64,000 nt of DNA from Desulfatiglans anilini DSM 4660 (GCF_000422285.1 NZ_KE383814.1:1-64000); one strand, 5' to 3'; positions 18,067 through 27,525 are shown, numbered from the stretch's first letter. Translations and numbers: made by a program. The notes: a model not told the origin generated them from the sequence alone.

Positions 18067-20307
18067 TCACACGAAGACATCAGCCTCTCCTGAGGAGCAG
18101 ACGAGTAAGGAGGTGGGAAGTTCGGCGAGCATGCCTTCGAAGTTCGCCTGAAATTCGGTGGCCGCTTTTTCCTCAGGGACATTGAACCCGAGCAGCACAA
18201 CAGCCGCATCCCCCGAGTGCCGCTTCAAGACATCGGGGAAAGGCGCCTGTGACACGAGCACAACCGGCTCCGCCTCGATTCGGGCGCGGTCGAGCAGGGC
18301 CCTCAGGGCGTCGGCCGAAGGCTTCCTGCCCGCCTCGTCCGGTATGAGGCGGAGAAGCCGAATGCGGGCCTCGGACCATTCCCCGTTCAGGTGGATCAGA
18401 TGGGCGAGCAGGACCATCAGGGAGCCGTTTCTCTGCCCCCTCCACCAGACATCGATCCTGTGAGGACGGTCTTTGCGTGGCAGGCCTTTATCTTTGACAA
18501 GGACGAGACTCATATCGAGGGCCAGCGCCGACTGGAGATGACGGACGAAATAGCCGGCCCGCTCCGGATCCGACGACCAGCCCATGAGCAGGATATTCGG
18601 GCGCAGCGGGTTGAACGGGTGGCCCTGGATGAGGGTGGAAAGTCCGTCGTCGAGCGTCTTGCTCACTACAACCGTCGAAAGGGCCTCGAACTGGTTTTCA
18701 CCCAGGAAACGCCTGAGCTGTTCGAGCGCCGTCAGGCGGCGGCTCTTCAATTCCTGCAGGTTTCCAACCAGGACGCGCGCCAGTGTCACCAGTCCCCGTT
18801 CCGCCCCGATCCACAAGGCATAGAGGGCGATGGTCCGTCTCTCTTCCGGGTTTCCAATGAGCACCAGGATGGTAGGCCGCCAGTTCTTCGGGTCCGCCGG
18901 CATCTTGGCCAGCCGAAGCATGTTCTGACGGATCCGCGAATAGAGGAACCCCCAGCGTGCATCCCCGAAATGAACCCTGAGCACGCGCCGTCGAAGCAAG
19001 GTGTAAATCGCGCCGAGCGCAGCGACCGCTACGCCGGCCGCGAAGGGATCGATCAGGAACGCGGCCCCCGCGCAGAGCGCGGCGCCGCAGAGGGCCGGCA
19101 GCCAGTGGTAGTATTTGAAGCGGGGTCTGAAGGACGGATTCCCCGAAAAGGATTCGATGAATGCGGCGAGATTCACCATGCCGTAAGTGTAGAGAAAGAA
19201 CATGGTGACAACCGCCGCCAGGATATCGAAGGCTTTGCCTTTCGAGTCCGTACCGCTCAGGATGATAATCAGGACGGTGACGGCCAGGGTCAGCAGGAGT
19301 CCGCGCCGCGGCTCGTCCCGCCGGGCCGAACCGGCAGCGAAGGGTTGGATGGCGGGGATGATTCTGTCGCGGGCGATGGCCTGCAGGACCCGCGGTGCTC
19401 CGAGAAATGAGCTGATTGCGCTCGAGAGCGTGGCGGCGAAGACGCCGGCCGAGACCAGGAAGCCGGCCCCGAAAAGGGCCTGTCGCGCCATGGTTTCGTA
19501 GGAGGCCGCCACCAGTTCGTCCCTAACCTGCGCCCCTCCGAGCAGCAGGGTCTGGAGGGCATAGATCAGGAGCCCGACGCCGATCGCCGCAAAGGTCCCG
19601 ATCGGAATCGAGCGGCCGGGCTCCTTCAGATCGCCCGACATGTTGACCCCCGCCATGATCCCTGTAACGGCGGGAAAATAGATGGCGAAGAGGGACCAGA
19701 AGGAGAGGCCGGCGGGGATCGGGGCGTGCCAGTTCTCCAGAAAGGTCTCCGTTTTGAAATGGAGGACGGCGCCTCCCATGAAGGCGAGGATGGACAGGGC
19801 CAGCACGCTCATGATCAGGTATTGGGTCTTGATGGCCCAGTTCGCTCCGACGTAGGCGATAGTGAAGAGGACCAGGCCGGTCGACAGGGCGATGCTTCTG
19901 TAGTAGGGGGCCAGCGCTGGAAGGGTGCGCACCAGGGCCTCCGAAAACCCCAGGATGTAGAACGGCACCGAGACGGCCTGGGCCAGGAAAAGCGCCAGTC
20001 CGATGGCCCCTCCGAACTCCGGGCCAAGGGCGCGCGAGATGAGAAAATAGGCGCCGCCGCCTGCGACCGGGGTGTTGGTCGAAACGGCGGAAATGGAAAG
20101 CGAAGTGAGGGTGGTGATGCTCTTTGCCAGCAGAAGGATCAGGAGCGCCTGGAAGATGCCTGCCTGGCCGGCGACGAAGCCGGACCGCATGAACATGATC
20201 ACCCCGAGGATGGTCAAAATCGAGGGGGTGAAGACGCCGCCGAAGGTGCCCAAACGGTTGCCCCCGGGAGCCGGGTCTCGCGCTGAGGACGCTTCTGTCT
20301 TGTCCAT
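18067..20307 (-). CDS. APC-superfamily permease of the cation-chloride cotransporter type
   Basis: Large transporter of 746 residues. The first ~430 residues form about 12 membrane helices beginning GTFGGVFTPSILTILGVIMFMR, which is characteristic of the SLC12-like cation-chloride cotransporter branch of the APC superfamily. The last ~270 residues are a soluble domain, as in that family. The consensus stretch AVSTNTPVAGGGAYFLISR is present. Substrate cannot be told from sequence; bacterial members are mostly uncharacterised and may carry ions or amino acids. The ATG at 20307 is preferred over one three codons upstream because AGGA lies 9 nt before it. No operon partners. Confidence 0.75.
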   Translation of the reverse strand: MDKTEASSARDPAPGGNRLGTFGGVFTPSILTILGVIMFMRSGFVAGQAGIFQALLILLLAKSITTLTSLSISAVSTNTPVAGGGAYFLISRALGPEFGGAIGLALFLAQAVSVPFYILGFSEALVRTLPALAPYYRSIALSTGLVLFTIAYVGANWAIKTQYLIMSVLALSILAFMGGAVLHFKTETFLENWHAPIPAGLSFWSLFAIYFPAVTGIMAGVNMSGDLKEPGRSIPIGTFAAIGVGLLIYALQTLLLGGAQVRDELVAASYETMARQALFGAGFLVSAGVFAATLSSAISSFLGAPRVLQAIARDRIIPAIQPFAAGSARRDEPRRGLLLTLAVTVLIIILSGTDSKGKAFDILAAVVTMFFLYTYGMVNLAAFIESFSGNPSFRPRFKYYHWLPALCGAALCAGAAFLIDPFAAGVAVAALGAIYTLLRRRVLRVHFGDARWGFLYSRIRQNMLRLAKMPADPKNWRPTILVLIGNPEERRTIALYALWIGAERGLVTLARVLVGNLQELKSRRLTALEQLRRFLGENQFEALSTVVVSKTLDDGLSTLIQGHPFNPLRPNILLMGWSSDPERAGYFVRHLQSALALDMSLVLVKDKGLPRKDRPHRIDVWWRGQRNGSLMVLLAHLIHLNGEWSEARIRLLRLIPDEAGRKPSADALRALLDRARIEAEPVVLVSQAPFPDVLKRHSGDAAVVLLGFNVPEEKAATEFQANFEGMLAELPTSLLVCSSGEADVFV

Positions 20308-20719
20308 GAAGAACATCCTGTTCGAGGGTGAGTTTCGGAGGGCGGTTATGGAGAGCCCTGGGCCCCCGGCACGTTCACCGGCTTTTCTGCGGGCGGCTGC
20401 GGCAGCGCCCGCTCATTCCCCGCCGGTGCCCCGGTGTGAAGCGCGCCCTGCAAAGGCCGGCCGGTCGACGGCCGCAGCACCCCTGAAAAACGGTTCAGCA
20501 AGCCTCTGCTGCAGAATTGTAGGGCATTGTCAAGGCTGAATCAACTGCTCCAGAAGTTTGGGTATCCGAGGGGCCTTTTGCAGGTCCGCACCAGGACCAT
20601 CTTCCGCGTGGGGAGAAAGCGCAGTGCACGAAGGGAAGAACGGTGGAAGGCCCAGTCGTCCAGCAATCCAGAAGGACATCCTTGAGTCGTCACTGGTTTT
20701 AAGACCCTCATCAGGGCCG
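20308..20719. other. 412-nt gap without a supported gene
   Basis: Lies between the end of cobS and the start of the permease. A small hairpin at 20703-20718 (ACCCT/AGGGC with a 4-nt loop), read on the minus strand and followed by TTAAAA, may terminate the cobalamin operon. Nothing else is supported. Confidence 0.4.
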
Positions 20720-21466
20720 TCAAGAGGGAAGGCTCACGAACCAGGCGCCGGCCAGAAGAAGGACGATTTCCAGCCCTTCGTTGGCGATGCCGAGCAGGTC
20801 GCCGGTGATGCCTCCAAAGCTCCGCCGCCAGCGGAGCCCGAGCAGCACGGCGGTTGCCCAGGCCAGCACGAAAAACCCGATTCCGGCCAGTCCGAACGGG
20901 AGGCACGCCGACAGGCAGATCGCCAGGGCCGCGGCACACCGGCCGGGGGTGGCCCCCTGAACGAAGGGACGCCCCATCCCCTCGCCGGCGCGGGCGTAGG
21001 GCAGGGTGGTGATCAGCCAGACCAGCATGCCGCGCGAGAGGACCGCAATGGGGATGAGAAACGCGGCTCTGCCGGCGGAGACGAGCCTCTCGCAGGCGAT
21101 CCATTTCGCCAGGAGGTCGAGCCCGATGGCAGCGACCCCGAAGGCGCCGATATGGACATCCTTCATGATGGCCAGCCGCTTCTCCCGGTCCAGATACCCC
21201 CCCAGCGAGTCCGCCCAGTCGCCCAGCCCGTCCAGGTGCAGCCCGCGGGTCAGCACGGTCTGCAGGGCGACGATCAGCAGGGCTGTGCCGGCCGGCCAGG
21301 GGGTCAGCGGAAACTGGCGGAAGGCGAGATCGACCGCGTACAAGGCCGAGCCGAGGATCAGGCCCGTGACGGGGAACCACGGCAGGGCGCGGCCCAGGTC
21401 CTCGCTGCCGCCGGCCGGCACGGGGATCAGCGTCAGGGTGCGGATCGCCGAGCGGAGTCCTTGCAT
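20720..21466 (-). CDS. cobS: Adenosylcobinamide-GDP ribazoletransferase CobS
   Basis: Integral membrane enzyme of 248 residues that joins alpha-ribazole (from CobT) to adenosylcobinamide-GDP, the last assembly step of cobalamin. The family signature HLDGLGDWADSLGG is present near residues 65-80, and the rest is hydrophobic helices. The ATG at 21466 begins MQGLRSAIRTLTLIPV, typical for CobS; upstream residues do not fit the family. The start sits directly against the cobT stop, indicating translational coupling. It is the last gene of the riboswitch-controlled operon. Confidence 0.92.
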   Translation of the reverse strand: MQGLRSAIRTLTLIPVPAGGSEDLGRALPWFPVTGLILGSALYAVDLAFRQFPLTPWPAGTALLIVALQTVLTRGLHLDGLGDWADSLGGYLDREKRLAIMKDVHIGAFGVAAIGLDLLAKWIACERLVSAGRAAFLIPIAVLSRGMLVWLITTLPYARAGEGMGRPFVQGATPGRCAAALAICLSACLPFGLAGIGFFVLAWATAVLLGLRWRRSFGGITGDLLGIANEGLEIVLLLAGAWFVSLPS

Positions 21467-21467
21467 C

Positions 21468-22520
21468 TCAGGCCCCCGGGGCGATGCCCGCCTCTTCGAA
21501 CGTGGCCATTTCGTTGTAAATGCGCACGGCGCTGCCGATGACCTGCATGGCCAGGGCCGCACCCGTTCCCTCCCCGAGGCGCATGTCGAGGTTGAAGAGG
21601 GGCGCGAGCCCCTCCTTTTCGTAGAAGATGCGGTGGCCCGCTTCGGAAGAAAGATGGGAGAAGAAAAGGTATTCCCTGACTGCGGGGCAGAGGCGCATGG
21701 CCACCAGCGCGCCGGCGCTCGAGATGAAGCCGTCGACGACGACGATGAGGCCTTTGGCGGCGCCGCCTAGGCACAATCCGCAGATTCCGGCGATCTCGAG
21801 GCCGCCCAGGGCGGCAAGGGCGCTCAGGGGGTCCGCCAGTGCGAACCGATGCCGCTTCAAGGCTTCTTCGATGATCGCGGCCTTGCGGTGCAGCTGTTCG
21901 GTTTCGAGGCCGGTTCCGCGGCCGGTCACCTCGAGGGGCGCCGCCGGCAGGAGCCCGGCAAAGAGGGCCGAAGACGGCGTCGTGTTGCCGATCCCCATCT
22001 CCCCGGTGGCGATCATCTGCGCCCCCCGGTCGTAGGCGCCGAACGCCGTCTCGATCCCGACGGACAAGGCGCGCTCGGCCTCTTCAACGGTCATGGCCCG
22101 CTCCCGCAGGATGTTTCCGGTGGCGCGCCTGACGTTGCGGCGGATCAAGCCCTGGGCATCGGCGAGGTCCGTTTTCATCCCGATATCGATCACGCTGACG
22201 CGGGCCTCGGCGCAGCGCGCAAGCACATTGATCGCCGCGCCGCCGGCAAGGAAATTCCGGACCATCAGGGCGGTTACATCTTGGGGGTACGCGCTGACCC
22301 CCTCCTCGACGACCCCGTGGTCTCCCGCGAATACAAAGACCTCGCGGTTCGTCACATCGGGTTTGGCCTCCTCCCGGATGGCCGCGACGCGGGCGGCGAT
22401 CTCTTCGAGTTTTCCGAGGCTGCGGAGCGGCTTCGTCAGGCTGTCGAGCCGTTCCCAGGCCCGGCTGAGCCACTGCTCGGAGAGCGGTTGTATCTGGGTC
22501 ATGATTTCCTGCCAATGCAT
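21468..22520 (-). CDS. cobT: Nicotinate-nucleotide:dimethylbenzimidazole phosphoribosyltransferase CobT
   Basis: Cytoplasmic enzyme of 350 residues that makes alpha-ribazole phosphate from nicotinate mononucleotide and a benzimidazole base. Typical stretches include SLTKPLRSLGKLEEIA, VFAGDHGVVEEGVSAYP, GEMGIGNTTPSSAL and the C-terminal RLGEGTGAALAM with the catalytic Glu. The ATG at 22520 follows GGAGGAACACC; the longer in-frame reading has no ribosome-binding site. It lies 182 nt downstream of tonB and is coupled to cobS. Together they salvage imported cobinamide or remodel the lower ligand. Confidence 0.94.
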   Translation of the reverse strand: MHWQEIMTQIQPLSEQWLSRAWERLDSLTKPLRSLGKLEEIAARVAAIREEAKPDVTNREVFVFAGDHGVVEEGVSAYPQDVTALMVRNFLAGGAAINVLARCAEARVSVIDIGMKTDLADAQGLIRRNVRRATGNILRERAMTVEEAERALSVGIETAFGAYDRGAQMIATGEMGIGNTTPSSALFAGLLPAAPLEVTGRGTGLETEQLHRKAAIIEEALKRHRFALADPLSALAALGGLEIAGICGLCLGGAAKGLIVVVDGFISSAGALVAMRLCPAVREYLFFSHLSSEAGHRIFYEKEGLAPLFNLDMRLGEGTGAALAMQVIGSAVRIYNEMATFEEAGIAPGA

Positions 22521-22702
22521 GGATGGTGTTCCTCCGGTTCCTTGAAATTTTCTGTAGGTTTCCAGCCGCCTTGAGGGTCTTCCTCCCGGACGGCTGCGAA
22601 AAATGAACCTGAAGCAGTCCCCGCTCAAGTGGAGCACCGGCCCGGTCGTGTGCCAAGGGCGGTTGTTCAGCTACGGGCGGTCTCGGTGCTACAGCCTCGC
22701 GG

Positions 22703-23497
22703 CTAATCTCTGAGCGAAAACATGACGGGTATCGAAACCCGCATCGGGATGGCGCGGCCTTGGAGCGTTGCCGGTTCGAAGATCCATTCCTGCACCGCGG
22801 CCATGGCAGAGTCATCCAGGACAGCGTAGCCGCTCGACTCTTCGATCCTGAGATCGGCGGCACGGCCCTCGGGGGTCACCAGGACGTCAATGACCACGGT
22901 TCCCTGGCAGCCCCTGCGCCTCGCCAGGCTGGGGTAGAGCGGCGGCGGGTTTTCCCGGTATCTGGGGACGGCCTTGCGGATGCCCTCGATCCGGCCGACG
23001 TCGCTCTGCCTGAACACCCTGCCTGCAGCGGCGGAAGACAGGCTGCCGGGCCCGGCTTTCGTCTGCGCCTCCGGTTCCACCGGGTCGGGAGAGTTGGGAG
23101 GCGCGGGATGAACGATTTCAGTCTGCATCACTGCTGCGGGGGCTGCCGCAGCCGGGGGCTGCTCCGTCGGTTCGGGGAGGACGGACTCGATCCGCTGAGG
23201 CGGTGCGGCGGGTTTTGCGGCAGCGACGGGGTGCGGCGGCGACGATGCCCGGGGTTTCACCGGCTCCGGCGGCCTGGGGGGTGCGGCGATCGGCTTTCGT
23301 AAAGGGGGTTTCGGAGCGGGTGGTGCGGGGTCCGGGGCTTTTTCCGGGGCGGGCGGCGGGACCTCGAGCGCCAGCTCGAGCGGCTGAGCCGCTCGCTTTG
23401 CGCCCGGAGCGGTTTTCAACCACCTGTCGCCAAGGCCGAAGAAGAGCAGGCCGTGGAGTGCCAGGGCCGCCGCAGCGGAAAAGATCAACCTCTTCAT
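22703..23497 (-). CDS. tonB: TonB energy-transducing protein
   Basis: Protein of 264 residues with an N-terminal membrane anchor (~5-23), a long Pro/Ala/Lys-rich periplasm-spanning region (~40-150) and a C-terminal TonB fold (~175-260). The YP motif is PPPLYPSLARRRGCQGTVVI. It carries proton-motive energy from ExbBD to outer-membrane receptors. It overlaps exbD by 4 nt. Being inside a B12 operon, it probably serves a corrinoid receptor; no BtuB-type receptor gene is in the window. Confidence 0.9.
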   Translation of the reverse strand: MKRLIFSAAAALALHGLLFFGLGDRWLKTAPGAKRAAQPLELALEVPPPAPEKAPDPAPPAPKPPLRKPIAAPPRPPEPVKPRASSPPHPVAAAKPAAPPQRIESVLPEPTEQPPAAAAPAAVMQTEIVHPAPPNSPDPVEPEAQTKAGPGSLSSAAAGRVFRQSDVGRIEGIRKAVPRYRENPPPLYPSLARRRGCQGTVVIDVLVTPEGRAADLRIEESSGYAVLDDSAMAAVQEWIFEPATLQGRAIPMRVSIPVMFSLRD

Positions 23498-23904
23498 AGG
23501 GCCTTCTCCGCCTCCGCCTGCAGGGAGACCCTTGTGATCCCGGCCTCTCTGATCCGGTCGAGGACCTCGAAGAGGTCCTGGTAGGGGACGGTTCGATCCG
23601 CAAAGAGGAGGACGCCGGCATCCGGGTCGTTCCTGGTTTTTTCCGCCAGCGCAGGGGCGAGGCCTTCGAGCGTCGCGGGTTCTTCGTCCAGGAAGAGGGC
23701 GCCGCCCGGCTGGAGGGTGACGGACAGGGTCAACCTCTTTTCGACGGAGGCGGATTCCGACGAAGGCAGGAGGACGGGAAGCCCGTGGTGGACCGCCATG
23801 GAGAGCATCGCATAGATGAAGAATACCAGGAGCAGGAAGACGATGTCGATCAGCGGAATCATCTCCACCCGGACCCTTTTTTGATGATAGAGCGGGATTT
23901 TCAT
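23494..23904 (-). CDS. exbD: ExbD/TolR-family proton channel subunit
   Basis: Protein of 136 residues with one N-terminal membrane helix (IPLIDIVFLLLVFFIYAML) carrying the conserved Asp needed for proton coupling, followed by a periplasmic domain. It starts 3 nt after exbB and overlaps tonB by 4 nt, so exbB-exbD-tonB are translated as one block. Assigned ExbD rather than TolR because of the tonB partner. Confidence 0.9.
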   Translation of the reverse strand: MKIPLYHQKRVRVEMIPLIDIVFLLLVFFIYAMLSMAVHHGLPVLLPSSESASVEKRLTLSVTLQPGGALFLDEEPATLEGLAPALAEKTRNDPDAGVLLFADRTVPYQDLFEVLDRIREAGITRVSLQAEAEKAL

Positions 23905-23907
23905 ATG

Positions 23908-24573
23908 CTATCCATTCGCTGTCGCCTGCACCCGCGCCTTTTGCTCATTTCCGGGGCCCTCCGAAAGGCAGTGCTGCGTGAGTTTCTCGTAAACGATCTC
24001 CAGGCTGGTGGCGTATTTCTCGATCGTCAGAACCGCATTTTCGACGCGGGAGGTGAAGTAGTTGTATGGGAAGACGCTGAAGATCGCGATCCCGAGGCCC
24101 GCCGCGGTGGTGATGAGCGCCTGCGCGATGCCGCCGGTCACCGCCTGGGGCTCCTCGATGCCCATGTTCCCGAGGACCTCGAAGGAGGCGATGATGCCGA
24201 GGACCGTCCCGAAGATGCCGAGAAGCGGCGTGACGGTGATCATCGTGTCGAGGACACCCAGGTAGCGGCGCATGCGCTTGACCTCGTCGGCCGCGCTGGT
24301 TTCCATCGCCTTGGCCATGGAGAATTCCCGGTGGAGGATGCCGCTGATGAGGATTCGTATCACGTAATCCCTCGACCCGGCTGTCTTGATCCGGACGCCC
24401 TCCCAATCCCCCGTACGGCAGAGCTCGAGGACTTCGTTGACCAGGCTCTGATCGCGGCGCCGGTCCTCTCTGAGCCAGAAGAGGGCCTTTTCGATGACCA
24501 CCGTCAAGGAGAGGATGGAGCACAAGAGCAGCGGGTACATAATGGGACCCCCGCTCAAAAAGATGTCGATCAT
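23908..24573 (-). CDS. exbB: ExbB/TolQ/MotA-family proton channel subunit
   Basis: Protein of 221 residues with three membrane helices. The first is at the N-terminus (GGPIMYPLLLCSILSLTVVIEKAL), and the MotA/TolQ/ExbB block TPLLGIFGTVLGIIASF is followed by a helix with GGIAQALITTAAGL. It forms the pentameric stator around ExbD. It is first of the exbB-exbD-tonB block, separated from btuD by a 204-nt gap that holds an inverted-repeat element. Confidence 0.9.
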   Translation of the reverse strand: MIDIFLSGGPIMYPLLLCSILSLTVVIEKALFWLREDRRRDQSLVNEVLELCRTGDWEGVRIKTAGSRDYVIRILISGILHREFSMAKAMETSAADEVKRMRRYLGVLDTMITVTPLLGIFGTVLGIIASFEVLGNMGIEEPQAVTGGIAQALITTAAGLGIAIFSVFPYNYFTSRVENAVLTIEKYATSLEIVYEKLTQHCLSEGPGNEQKARVQATANG

Positions 24574-24633
24574 AGAATGAACCTCCCGGCGCGTCTACGG
24601 CCCGGGGAGTTTGCTGCGGCCGGAAACGCGGTT

Positions 24634-24769
24634 TTGACAGGCCGTCGAAAAACGCCCGTCTGCTGCGTTACGCTCATCCCGTGTCACGGCGGAGCCCTGA
24701 TGCGTGCGCTTCCTTCCACGGGGTTTCGCAAGCCTTGCATCCGGCCGTTTTTCAGCGGCCTGCAAGCAA
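24634..24769. repeat. Inverted-repeat element between btuD and exbB
   Basis: The ends AGGCCGTCGAAAAACG (about 24638) and CGTTTTTCAGCGGCCT (about 24749-24764) are imperfect reverse complements, 13 of 16 bases. Between them is the CTGCTGCGTTACGC stretch. I associate this pattern with repeats seen in Desulfobacterota genomes, from memory only. It is unrelated to the other palindromic family here. It interrupts the cobalamin operon and may form a hairpin in the transcript. Confidence 0.5.
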
Positions 24770-24777
24770 GGGATTTC

Positions 24778-25614
24778 TCAATACGCTGTTGATGGAGCCT
24801 TCCCGCAGGCCGGGCCTCCAGTGCAGCGCCCCGCCCTGCCGACCAGGCTCACGCGCGGAGCCCCCGTGGCGGGGTTTCTATCCACCAGCACGCGGCAGTC
24901 GTACGCGGCGCTGATGCCCTCGGAGGTGACCACCTCGGCCGGCGTGCCCGCGCTGAAAAGACGGCCGTTTTCGAGAATGACCAGGCGGTTGCAGTACAGG
25001 GCGGCCAGGTCGATGTCGTGCGTGACCGCCACGACGCTAACTTGTTTGTCCCGCACGAGCGAGGAGATCAGCTCGAAGATCTCCATCTTGTATTTGATGT
25101 CCAGGAAGGCCGTCGGTTCGTCCAGCAGGATGATCTCGGGATCCTGGGCGAGCGCCCTGGCAATCAGAACGCGCTGCTTCTCGCCCCCCGACAGCTCGTG
25201 GATCGACCGGGCGGCAAGCCGTTCGGCATCCACGGTGCGCAGGGCCTGCAGGGCGATCTCGAGATCCCGTTCGCTCTCGAACTGAAGGCGTTTGAGGTGG
25301 GGCGAACGCCCCATCAGCACGACCTCCAGCACACTGAATGAAAAACGGAAGGCATGCTCCTGAGCGACGAAGGCGATCTTTTGCGCGAGTTCCCTGCGTT
25401 TGAACGCGGCGACAGGCCGGCCGGCATAGAGCACCGCGCCGCTCTCCGGCTTGAGCAGCCCGCCCATGATCTTCAAGAGGGTGCTCTTGCCGGATCCGTT
25501 CGGGCCGAGGATCCCTACGAGTTCACGGGCCCCGACCTCCAGGCGGACCCCCTGGATCGCCCAGGTGTCCTCATAGCGATAGCTCACGGTGTCGAGGGTC
25601 AGGATCGGTTCCAT
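24778..25614 (-). CDS. btuD: Cobalamin ABC transporter ATPase BtuD
   Basis: ATP-binding subunit of 278 residues. Walker A is GPNGSGKST (~37-45), the ABC signature LSGGEKQ, Walker B IILLDEPTAFLD, and the switch His in VTHD. It begins MEPILTLDTVSYRYED at 25614, overlapping btuC by 16 nt. It powers import through BtuC. The last ~20 residues (after about VSLVGR) lie next to the inverted-repeat element and look non-conserved, so the C-terminus may be extended by repeat-derived sequence. Sequence alone cannot separate BtuD from FecE/FhuC; the riboswitch and cob genes settle it. Confidence 0.9.
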   Translation of the reverse strand: MEPILTLDTVSYRYEDTWAIQGVRLEVGARELVGILGPNGSGKSTLLKIMGGLLKPESGAVLYAGRPVAAFKRRELAQKIAFVAQEHAFRFSFSVLEVVLMGRSPHLKRLQFESERDLEIALQALRTVDAERLAARSIHELSGGEKQRVLIARALAQDPEIILLDEPTAFLDIKYKMEIFELISSLVRDKQVSVVAVTHDIDLAALYCNRLVILENGRLFSAGTPAEVVTSEGISAAYDCRVLVDRNPATGAPRVSLVGRAGRCTGGPACGKAPSTAY

Positions 25615-26621
25615 TGGCTGCCTCGTGTCCGCAGAAGGATCATGAAAAAAGGGGCGCCCAGGAAGGCCGTCACGACTCCGACGGGCAGCTCGCTCGGCGA
25701 GACCACCCACCGCGCGAAGGTGTCGCAGACGATTAGGAGGACGGCTCCTCCGATCGCCGAAACGGGGATGAGAAGCCGGTGGTCGGGGCCGAACGCCATG
25801 CGCGCGAGATGGGGTACGATCAAACCGACGAAACCGATCAGACCCGAAAGAGAGACGACCAGCCCGGTCATCAGGGAGACCAGCAGAAAACAGTGTATCT
25901 TCGTCCGTTCGACATCCACCCCCATGTGGCAGGCCGCTTCGTCTCCCAGGGTCATGAGGTTCAGATCCCGGCCGAAGCCGTAAAGGACGACCGCCGCCAG
26001 GATCACGACCGGGGCGATGAGCGCGGATTGCCCGAAATGGCTCTGCGACAGGTCCCCGTAAAGCCAGAACAGCATGGTGTGCAGCCGGCTGTCCGTGGAG
26101 GTGGAGACGAAGAACATGATCACGGCCGTGAAAAAGGCGTTGATGATCACCCCGGTGAGGAGGATGGTCGAGGACTCCATCCCCATCCTGCGGGTTCCGA
26201 GGAGGAGCACCAGGAGGATGGTCACCAGCGCCCCTGCAAACGAGAATGCCGGGATGCCGAACTGGAAGCTGAAGCCGAGCATGATCCCGATGATGGCCCC
26301 CAGTGCGGCCCCGCTCGACACCCCGAGTATGAAGGGTTCTGCGAGCGGGTTGCGGAGGAGCGCCTGGAAGACGGCGCCTCCCAGAGAGAGGGCGAAACCG
26401 ACGAGACCGGCGAGCAGGACACGGGGGAGGCGGACCTTGAGGACGATCAGTTCGGTCGTGCCCCCGGTGCTCTCTCCCAGGAGGGTGCGGCACAGCGCCG
26501 AAAAGGGGATGTCGGCTGTGCCGAGCCAGAGGGAGAAGAGAATCGCCCCCGCGAGAATGCCGGTCATAACCATGGAGATGAAGACGACTTTGCCGGGGGT
26601 CACCCGTCGATGCAGGATCAT
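25599..26621 (-). CDS. btuC: Cobalamin ABC transporter permease BtuC
   Basis: FecCD/BtuC-type permease of 340 residues with about 10 membrane helices. Conserved stretches are RLPRVLLAGLVGFALSLGGAVFQ, NPLAEPFILGVSSGAALGA and GLIGFVGLIVPHLAR, the last forming the contact with the ATPase. The ATG at 26621 overlaps the btuF stop by 4 nt. It forms the inner-membrane channel with BtuD and receives substrate from BtuF. Confidence 0.92.
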   Translation of the reverse strand: MILHRRVTPGKVVFISMVMTGILAGAILFSLWLGTADIPFSALCRTLLGESTGGTTELIVLKVRLPRVLLAGLVGFALSLGGAVFQALLRNPLAEPFILGVSSGAALGAIIGIMLGFSFQFGIPAFSFAGALVTILLVLLLGTRRMGMESSTILLTGVIINAFFTAVIMFFVSTSTDSRLHTMLFWLYGDLSQSHFGQSALIAPVVILAAVVLYGFGRDLNLMTLGDEAACHMGVDVERTKIHCFLLVSLMTGLVVSLSGLIGFVGLIVPHLARMAFGPDHRLLIPVSAIGGAVLLIVCDTFARWVVSPSELPVGVVTAFLGAPFFMILLRTRGSQWNRS

Positions 26622-27517
26622 GGCCGCTCCCAGGGGATTTCCGGATGGATGAACCGGGCCGCCTCTTCGAGGCCGTCTACGATGCGGGGCGACGGCCGGT
26701 CGACGAGGTCCGAATCGATGAGGTGCACGCGGCCGTTGCGGGCGGCGGGGATGTCCTCCAGACGAAGCCATTCCCGGCGGGCCTCTTCGAACCGGCCCCC
26801 GCGGTCCATGGACGAGACCAGGATGACGTCGGGCCGCTGGCGGATGACCTCTTCGAGGCTGATCCTGGGGTAGGCGAAGGGCTCTTCGCTGAAGGGATTC
26901 GAGCCGCCCGCCAGGGTGATGAGGTCGTTCAGGAAAGTGTCCCGGTTGACCGTCATGATGGGGCGCAGATTGATCTGCACAAAGACCTTCGGGCGGGGCA
27001 GGCCGCGGACCTTCTCCGCCACATCTTCGGCGCGGACCTTCAGGGCCTCCGCGGCGGCGGCCCCGTCCCGGGTGGCTCCGCAGACCTGCCCGAGGAGCGC
27101 GATGGTGTCCAGGGCCTCGAATAGGTTCCTGGGGTTGGTGGTGAAGACCTGGATGCCTGCGGCCTCGAGGGTCTCGATAACGCTCCGGCTGTTCCCGTCC
27201 ACCGTGGCGATGACGAGGTCCGGGGCGAGGCTGATGATCCGCTCGATGTTCAGGTTCACATAGCTCCCGACCTTGGGTTTGCCGAGGGCAGCCGGCGGGT
27301 AGGTGCTGTACTGGGTGACGCCGGCCACCCGTTCGCCCAGACCGAGGAAGTACAGGATCTCCGTGATGCTTGGGGCGAGGGAGACGATCCGCCGGGGCGG
27401 TCCATCCAGGGTGACGGTTCTGCCCAGCGCGTCGCGGAACGCGCCAGCGGACGCGGGCCTTGCCATGAAGGCGACCAGGATGAACAAACCGATGAACAGG
27501 CTGCGGCTCGATAGCAT
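26618..27517 (-). CDS. btuF: Periplasmic cobalamin-binding protein BtuF
   Basis: Helical-backbone substrate-binding protein of 299 residues with an N-terminal signal peptide (~1-24, ending ARPASAG). The first lobe has RIVSLAPSITEILYFLGLG, as in BtuF/FepB proteins. It captures corrinoid in the periplasm for BtuCD. The ATG at 27517 lies only 8 nt from the T tract of the riboswitch terminator and has no good Shine-Dalgarno, so its translation may be inefficient or tied to the leader structure. It is first in the operon. Confidence 0.88.
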   Translation of the reverse strand: MLSSRSLFIGLFILVAFMARPASAGAFRDALGRTVTLDGPPRRIVSLAPSITEILYFLGLGERVAGVTQYSTYPPAALGKPKVGSYVNLNIERIISLAPDLVIATVDGNSRSVIETLEAAGIQVFTTNPRNLFEALDTIALLGQVCGATRDGAAAAEALKVRAEDVAEKVRGLPRPKVFVQINLRPIMTVNRDTFLNDLITLAGGSNPFSEEPFAYPRISLEEVIRQRPDVILVSSMDRGGRFEEARREWLRLEDIPAARNGRVHLIDSDLVDRPSPRIVDGLEEAARFIHPEIPWERP

Positions 27518-27525
27518 CTTATGCC

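Noticed and set aside
20541-21380. 279-residue minus-strand frame overlapping cobS
   Set aside because: cobS in another frame has the HLDGLGDWADS signature; this frame is a shadow.
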